From positions 47,442,510 through 47,506,509 of the forward strand of contig CM055095.1 in NCBI GenBank assembly GCA_029204225.1: DNA of 64,000 nucleotides, in the 5' to 3' direction. The notes under the pieces were generated by a model. It saw only the letters and a list, made by a program, of their open reading frames with translations. It was not told the origin of the DNA and did no database searches. A program made the position numbers and the translations under genes. This document shows positions 58,600 to 64,000 of this stretch, piece by piece. The DNA comes from Diphasiastrum complanatum (Eukaryota; Streptophyta; Lycopodiopsida; Lycopodiales; Lycopodiaceae). Every line of letters starts with the position of its first letter. Within the stretch, counting starts at the first letter, position 1.

Positions 58600-60085
58600 A
58601 TCCTTGAAGAAGTCTTCACGGATGCTTTGAGTCAGTTACCAGTTATTAATCAATTATGCTTTACTGTTATAGAACCAGGATTGTTTCAGTGTCTTCAAGG
58701 ACTATATGAGTCCGATCTCTTTTTTGGAAAGTATTGGCAACAAGTACTTTTGGGGGTCGATTAAGGTTTGCAAGATTCCTCAGATTTTCCAATTCGAAAC
58801 AAGATTTTGTTTTGTAAAGGAAAGGTGTGTGTACCGGAGAGTGACACTGTAAGGGCCCAAATTTTATATGAGTGTCATGATAGTCCATGCGCAGGACATC
58901 CGGGTATACAAAGAACACTTGACTTAGTTCGAAGGCAATTTTGGTGGCCTAAGATGAAAAGTCAAGTAGAGGCCTATGTACTTAAATGTTCTAAGTGACA
59001 GTTAAATAAATCAGAGAGGCTGAAAGCTAGTGGTTTATTACATCCTTTAGATATTCCTACTGGAAAGTGAGAAAGTATATCTATGGATTTTGTGGTCGGG
59101 CTTCCACGTATAGGGAAGGGCCACGATTCGGTTTGGGTCATTGTTGACAAAATTATGAAGTTTGCTCAATTTATCCCAACAAAAACTACTGTTAAAGCTT
59201 CAAAACTAGCTCAATTGTTTGTTGAGAAGCTTTTTCGACTCTACGGGCTGCCTTGCGATATTGTCAGTGACCGTGACCCAAAATTCACTGGGAATTTTTG
59301 GCAAGCAGTATTTGAAAGTTGGAAACAACTTTAAGTATGAGTTCTACAGATCATCCAGAGTCAGAGGGTCAAACAGAAAGGACCAATCAAACGATGGAGG
59401 ATATGCTTCGAGCATATGTGGTCATCGACAGTCTGATTGAGAACGGTACCTTCCATTGGTAGAATTTGCATATAACAATGCAAAACATTCAGCGACCGGA
59501 TTCAACCCTTTGATGCTTATGTATGGTTTTCAACCTCGATCACCAATTAGTGTTGGTATGAAAAACCTATGGGTGCAAGCCGCAGCTGATTTTCTTGCGG
59601 TTATGCAAGAAATGTTACAGCTGGCTAAAGATAGCATAAGATTGCCCAAGACAGGGCAAGGCACTATGCTGATCTATCTCGGAAGCACAAGGTATTCCTG
59701 GTAAACGATTCGGTGCTTTTGAGAGTCCCTAGTCACTCTAGGGGCTTGAAAACTATTAAGTGTGCAAAGTTGGCGCCTAGGTATTACGGTCATTTTAAGG
59801 TTATCCAAGTGATAAACAAGGCCGCATACAAACTAGACCTTCCAGCTAACATTGGAATTTATCTTGTTTTCTACGTTAGTAAGTTGAAACCCTCGTTGGG
59901 GGTTGGGGAGACCCTGGTCCCTGTGGAAGATCAAGTGGAACTTCTTCGTGATGAGTCCGTGAGTGGACCACTTGAATCCGAGGAGATTGTTAATAGCAAG
60001 TAGAGTGCTTCGGAAATTTTTAGTCAGGTGGAGGGGCAAATCAGAAGAGGACGATACCTGAGAAAAGGAGGCTGATCTCTAGAAA
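58600..60085 (+). pseudogene. Ty3/gypsy chromovirus pol: RNase H end, integrase, chromodomain
   Basis: The fragment opens with TDALSQLPVI, the usual end of gypsy RNase H. The integrase zinc finger follows: ILYECHDSPCAGHPG ... VEAYVLKCSK, with the second Cys lost to a TGA at 58996. Core blocks are MDFVVGLPRIGKGHDSVWVI (first Asp) and DIVSDRDPKFTGNFW (second Asp). After a frameshift near 59330 comes STDHPESEGQTERTNQTMED with the catalytic Glu, then RYLPLVEFAYNNAKHSATGF, KLAPRYYGHFKVIQVINKA and YVSKLKPSLG. Beyond the stop at 60003 another frame carries KFLVRWRGKSEEDDT, a chromodomain fragment that in related elements steers insertion towards marked chromatin. At least three frameshifts and three stops are present. 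The 5' part is missing. Confidence 0.88.
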
Positions 60086-60122
60086 AAATTTTCAAATTTT
60101 TTCCTACAAGAAAAAATTTAAG

Positions 60123-60137
60123 TTTAGGGGGAAGGAA
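60123..60137 (+). other. Polypurine tract of the chromovirus
   Basis: tttagggggaaggaa lies directly before TGTTACATACC, the LTR start at 60138. This is the plus-strand priming site. Confidence 0.75.
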
Positions 60138-61226
60138 TGTTACATACCTATGTAACTACCAGTACTTCAGACCCCTATTGGTCCATTTAGTGTTGGGGGC
60201 TAAATGGCAAGTTACCCTTGGATAAGGGTTATCCTTAGGATTAAGGGTATGTGCCTTTGGATAAGGGCAGACAAGCGACTATACCTTGGTCGGAGGTATG
60301 GAGTCACGTGACCCTTGGATAAGGGGTACGCTTAGGATTAAGGGTAGGTGCCTTAGATTAAGGTACTAATGTCCATGGTTAAGGGCATGTAGGTGTCTAT
60401 GCCTTGAATGGAGGTATGAAACCTAGAGAGGTGTTAGAAGTTCATTGGATGACTATTTTTCTAAACCTTGGGCCTCAACCTTGAACCATATCACTTTAAT
60501 GGTCTAGGACCAAAGTATACATGCACAACTTGGGCATTGGGACCTAGTAGGAGGGCACACTTCCAATGGGTCCAATGAGTTCCAACTCTCACAAGAAAGG
60601 CATTCAAAGAGTCATAGGTTATGGAAGGAGTCTATTGACTTTCCATAAGCCTATGGAGGTTTTTTAACTCCCCTAGGTTTCTCTCTCTCTCATTGGATGG
60701 GCATGGAACTCCATAGTGCACTGGAGGGGTCCATGAGCCATCTATATGAGGGTAGTAGGGCACCCATTGGGAGGAGGAGAGATCTCTCTTGCTTGCTTTG
60801 CTTACGCTCTAGTGTTGCTACTAGTGTGTAAAGTACTTTCTTGTGTGGAGTATGCTTAGAGTTTGGATCTTGCTTATGGTATGGGACATAAGTAAGGTTT
60901 GGATCTTGAGTATGCTATAGTCTGTTGTGGTATACTTGTGATTTGCTTATGGCTAGCAAGGGGTGGGTAGATAGGTCTTGCTTGGAGCTTGGATCTAGCT
61001 ATGGTTGGGTGGTGAATACTTGAGGCCAGCTTGTTATCTATCTTTGTGTTTAAGAGTAGAGACACATGTGGAGGAGAGATCCTTGGAGGCTTGCAGATCC
61101 TTACTTGTAGGTGGAGGCATCCTAGCTTGGAGTTGAGGAGCATCTTGGAGCTTGTAGGTTGTTTGGAGGACATTTGGAGGTTCTACCTTGGATTTGGAGG
61201 ACTTCCTCACCTCTACTTGTAAAACA
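60138..61226 (+). mobile_element. Chromovirus 3' LTR, about 1.09 kb
   Basis: It starts TGTTAC after the purine tract and a matching end GTAAAACA is found at 61226, but the right limit is uncertain, since related short repeats (gactatttggtgacttcga) continue to about 61330. It contains two similar blocks, near 60215-60306 and 60310-60415, built from cttggataagggt and aggattaagggta. No second LTR is in the window. Confidence 0.6.
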
Positions 61227-61479
61227 ACTATTCGGTGACTGCCGATATGTCGGCCCCTTTGAGAACTGGTTGTAGGAGCATCTATCGGTCACTTCGATGT
61301 CCGACTATTTGGTGACTTCGACTTTGGGGAACGCCAGAGAATGGTTACATGAGTTCACCATTTTCAGCATAGTCAAAATTCGAGCCAGTGTCGAAAAATC
61401 CAAAATCCGACCCAAGGATTGATAAATAGAAAATCGATACTGAGTTGAACAGTGAGTCAGAACCTCAACAGATTGAACA

Positions 61480-61995
61480 TCAAAGGGTCGAAATCCAATC
61501 CAGAAGATCAAATCGACCCAGATAGCCTCCATCTCGATTCATGGATGCTCCGGCCTGCTACTTTGTGCAGGAACCTAACACAGTTCATGAGACAATGTCA
61601 ACACCTGATGTTGACTAGTGAAAAGCTGCCATGGATGTAGAATCTGATTCTCTGATTGAGAATCAAATGTGGACTTTAATTGAGCTGTCAAATGATCGAA
61701 ATCCGATCCCATGCAAGTGGTTATTCAAAGTGAAGTATGATATTGAAGATAAACTAAATTGATACAAGACCAGATTGGTAGCCAAAGGCTTCTCCCAGAT
61801 TCCAGATCTAGATTATTCCGAAACCTTCAGTCCTGTGATAAAGCATGCTTCAATTCGTTTACTTCTTTCCTATGCAGCTACAACCGATCTTGAAGTTCAC
61901 CAAATGGACGTCCAAACTGCCTTTCTCAATGGTAGCATTGAAGAGGAAATCTATATGTCTCAGCTAGAAGGATATGAGCTAAAGGGCAAGAAGTA
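61480..61995 (+). pseudogene. Ty1/copia RT N-terminal fragment
   Basis: The frame reads WKAAMDVESDSLIENQMWTL, then PIPCKWLFKVKYDIEDKLN, a stop, YKTRLVAKGFSQIPDLDYSE, LEVHQMDVQTAFLNGSIEEE and IYMSQLEGYELKGKKYLVC. This is the first third of copia RT, including the first catalytic Asp in QMDVQTAF. It ends at LVCK near 61999, where the expected LKKSLYGLKQ block is replaced by a gag sequence in another frame. Two stops (near 61618 and 61759) are present. Confidence 0.8.
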
Positions 61996-62001
61996 CCTAG
62001 T

Positions 62002-62942
62002 GTGCAAAACGACAAGAAGACATGTGTCAGATGCAGACGTGAAGGCCACACGGTGGACAAATGTTGGCTGAATCCGAAGATCGAATGCGTACATTGTCAC
62101 AAAAAGGGTCATGCAGCCATGGATTGCTATGACAATCCAAGGAACAAGAAGACGCAAAGCAGGAAGGAGAGCATGAACAACACATCATATGTAGAGGACT
62201 CGAAGATGCCACTGAAGAACGAACTAGCAGAAATCCTACTGCTTATTTGTGCACTAATGTTTGCGCAATTTGATGTTCAAGACATAGTTCTTGACTCAAG
62301 AGCTATGTCGCACTTTGTGACGACAAGACATATGATAGCTGATTTTCGACAAACCGACTCCTCCAGATATATTGTTCTAGGAGATGGATCACGACATGAG
62401 GTGAGTGGAACTAGCGTGCTGTGGCTCAACACCAACGGTAGAGACAAACGACTAGATGATGTCATGTACGTGCCGACACTACAGAAGAATATGTTATCAG
62501 TTGCAAAGATAACAGATGCAGGCATGCGGATGAGATTCACCAATGAGACATGCAATGTGATTGATGCCAGCACTAGTACTCTCATCACACAAGGAAGACG
62601 GAGAGGCAACCTATATCACCTGAAGGTACGCCTACCGACAGAGCAAGCTCATCAAGTCCATGAATCAATGGAAGTTCTACGGCACAAGAGATTATGTCAC
62701 ATGAACCAGATGGCACTATACAAAGCCATCACGATGCATTCACAGGAGTAAGCATCAAAGATGCAAACCTGACACCTTGTGATGCATGTAACAAAGGCAA
62801 GATGTCATGTACACACTTCACCAGGGATTCCTTTAGAGCGACAGAGCTTCTGGAGTTGATACACTCTGACATCTGTGGATCTTTTGACGTGCTCTCTGTA
62901 GAAGGTTCAAGATATTACATCACCTTCATCGATGACTAATGG
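62002..62942 (+). pseudogene. Ty1/copia Gag zinc knuckles, protease, pre-integrase, integrase start
   Basis: The frame begins QNDKKTCVRCRREGHTVDKC and has a second knuckle CVHCHKKGHAAMDC. The protease site reads VLDSRAMSHFVTTRHM, where DSG should stand, so Gly is Arg. The blocks DDVMYVPTLQKNMLSVAKI and GNLYHLKV follow. GAG-pre-integrase has HKRLCHMN with GH changed to CH. After a frameshift near 62720 the text is CDACNKGKMSCTHF and LIHSDICGSFDVLSVEGSRY. The frame ends at IDD with a stop at 62937-62939, just after the first catalytic Asp of integrase. It is thus the 5' middle of a copia element, distinct from the RT piece it is joined to. Confidence 0.85.
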
Positions 62943-63880
62943 TTCCAAGAAAGCACAAAGCAAGTCACATGAATCATGTGAGTCCAACTTTGACTAACTT
63001 AGATTCCTTATTTGCAACTTGAGTTTGTAACTTAGACTTTGGCCTTTAACTTATTTTATTTGTACCTAGGGCCCAAGTCACTAGGAAACAACTTAAACTA
63101 TTTAATTACTATGCTCATTGGGCTCTGGGCTTATACACACATGAAGCCAGTGCCTCGCACTTATTATTCTAATTGTACATTCTAATGTGGCAAGGCCCAC
63201 TAGGTAAGGCTTGGCCAGTAGTAGTTTAGTGGCGGGACCCACTTATTTGTTTATGTACAAGAAATACCCACAACAGGGTCCTCGGCCCAAAGTAGTGTTG
63301 GTCGGTCCCTCGGCACTTGCCTGCAATTGTCGTGGAGAAGCGCTGTTGTTAGCCTGTTTATTGCTGGGACATGAATGCTTCAGGAAAAGCATGGATAGAA
63401 TTCGCTTACGTAAAATTTGAGGCTTTATTGGATGATGATGAGTAGCAAGAACTTGGACTTGTCAGATTTTTAATAATATCCATATGGGTCTGGTGGCCAT
63501 TCCGGATAATGTTGATCATCGACGTTAGAGCATGCAGATGAATGGTCCAATGCCATGTGATTTGATGTAGTTTTTCACAAAATATTTTGGATTTTTGACT
63601 TCTCATATCATTTTCAAGCCTACTCTTTGTCCTTAATATATTACATGTCTCTTATTGTGCTCAAAATTGATATTATGTTCATGTTGCCTTTGCGAGTGAA
63701 TTAAGTCCTAATTTCTACCTAGAATGGAAAGAGCCTCAACCTATGCGAAATAAAAAACATCTAATTTATTTGATAGGTTAAAAAAGACTCATTGGGTAGG
63801 AAGAGTAATCAAGGATTTAAAATTAGGTAAGAAGCTATATTAGGATAAAATCAAAATATGTACTATCATTATTATTTACA
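62943..63880. other. No gene recognised
   Basis: The part near 63000-63400 looks like LTR or leader sequence by composition, but no ends were found. Confidence 0.3.
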
Positions 63881-63884
63881 ATAG

Positions 63885-64000
63885 GCACGAATCCAAATCC
63901 ATTGGCTTAAACTTCTAAAATTAAAATCAATAGAAGGACTGACCTCGGATGTAGAACAAGAAGTTCTCTTAGAATCATTAGAGTCATTAGAAATATTTAA
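63885..64000 (+). pseudogene. Open frame running off the right edge, possible retroelement
   Basis: A Leu/Glu-rich frame reads ARIQIHWLKLLKLKSIEGL and EVLLESLESLEIF up to the window end. The Leu-Glu-Ser run would suit a Gag or Pol segment, but nothing specific is visible in 38 residues. Confidence 0.2.

Overview
The window looks like nuclear DNA of a land plant with a large, repeat-rich genome. A fern or other non-seed vascular plant is the best guess, with moderate confidence. The pointers are an intron-containing PPR-DYW organelle RNA-editing factor, GT-AG introns of roughly 60-110 bp, many degraded Ty1/copia and Ty3/gypsy retrotransposons, hAT-like DNA elements and long CT microsatellites. 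I saw no bacterial operon, CRISPR array, rRNA or tRNA gene.

Only one gene looks clearly functional: a minus-strand PPR-DYW gene at 18797-20949, whose N-terminal exon adds a WWDHR...YPDFKHK block like the PDF motif of plant OSB single-strand DNA-binding proteins. A two-exon gene with a C-terminal membrane segment (34772-35292, minus) and a multi-exon gene of unknown function (2015-3695, plus) are plausible candidates.

Region by region: 1-840 holds a degraded coiled-coil, gag-like reading frame. 2015-5149 holds two tail-to-tail genes, one unknown (plus) and one transposase-like with two introns (minus). 5165-8100 has gypsy gag/protease, an LTR-like block and the 3' end of a copia element. 8624-9209 is a tandem duplication. 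9650-10860 is a broken multi-exon frame with a coiled coil, followed by an opposing gypsy gag (10861-12304) with a tRNA-Asp type primer site. 14925-15148 is a second such primer site joined to a protease tail. 18.8-20.9 kb is the PPR gene. 21.9-22.5 kb is a copia gag relic. 26.2-31.6 kb is a compound structure: two copia 3' halves in head-to-head orientation, with one 3' LTR split by a hAT-like element that itself carries a second hAT-like element encoding an AT-hook protein. A hAT transposase relic lies at 31.8-32.5 kb. 38.2-39.2 kb has imperfect repeats. 41.6-44.9 kb is a tandemly duplicated three-exon gene family, now broken. 45.0-48.35 kb is a copia element that has lost its reverse transcriptase. 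51943-52623 is a clean hAT-like MITE. 53.3-54.5 kb is copia RT, 55.9-56.4 kb is a LINE tail, 57.4 kb is a copia gag/repeat fusion, 58.6-61.2 kb is a chromovirus pol plus LTR, and 61.5-62.9 kb is a chimera of two copia fragments.

The genes do not form a pathway. The window is a record of nested insertions, deletions and template-switch-like joins around one editing-factor gene. Splice sites and pseudogene limits were read by eye and are approximate.
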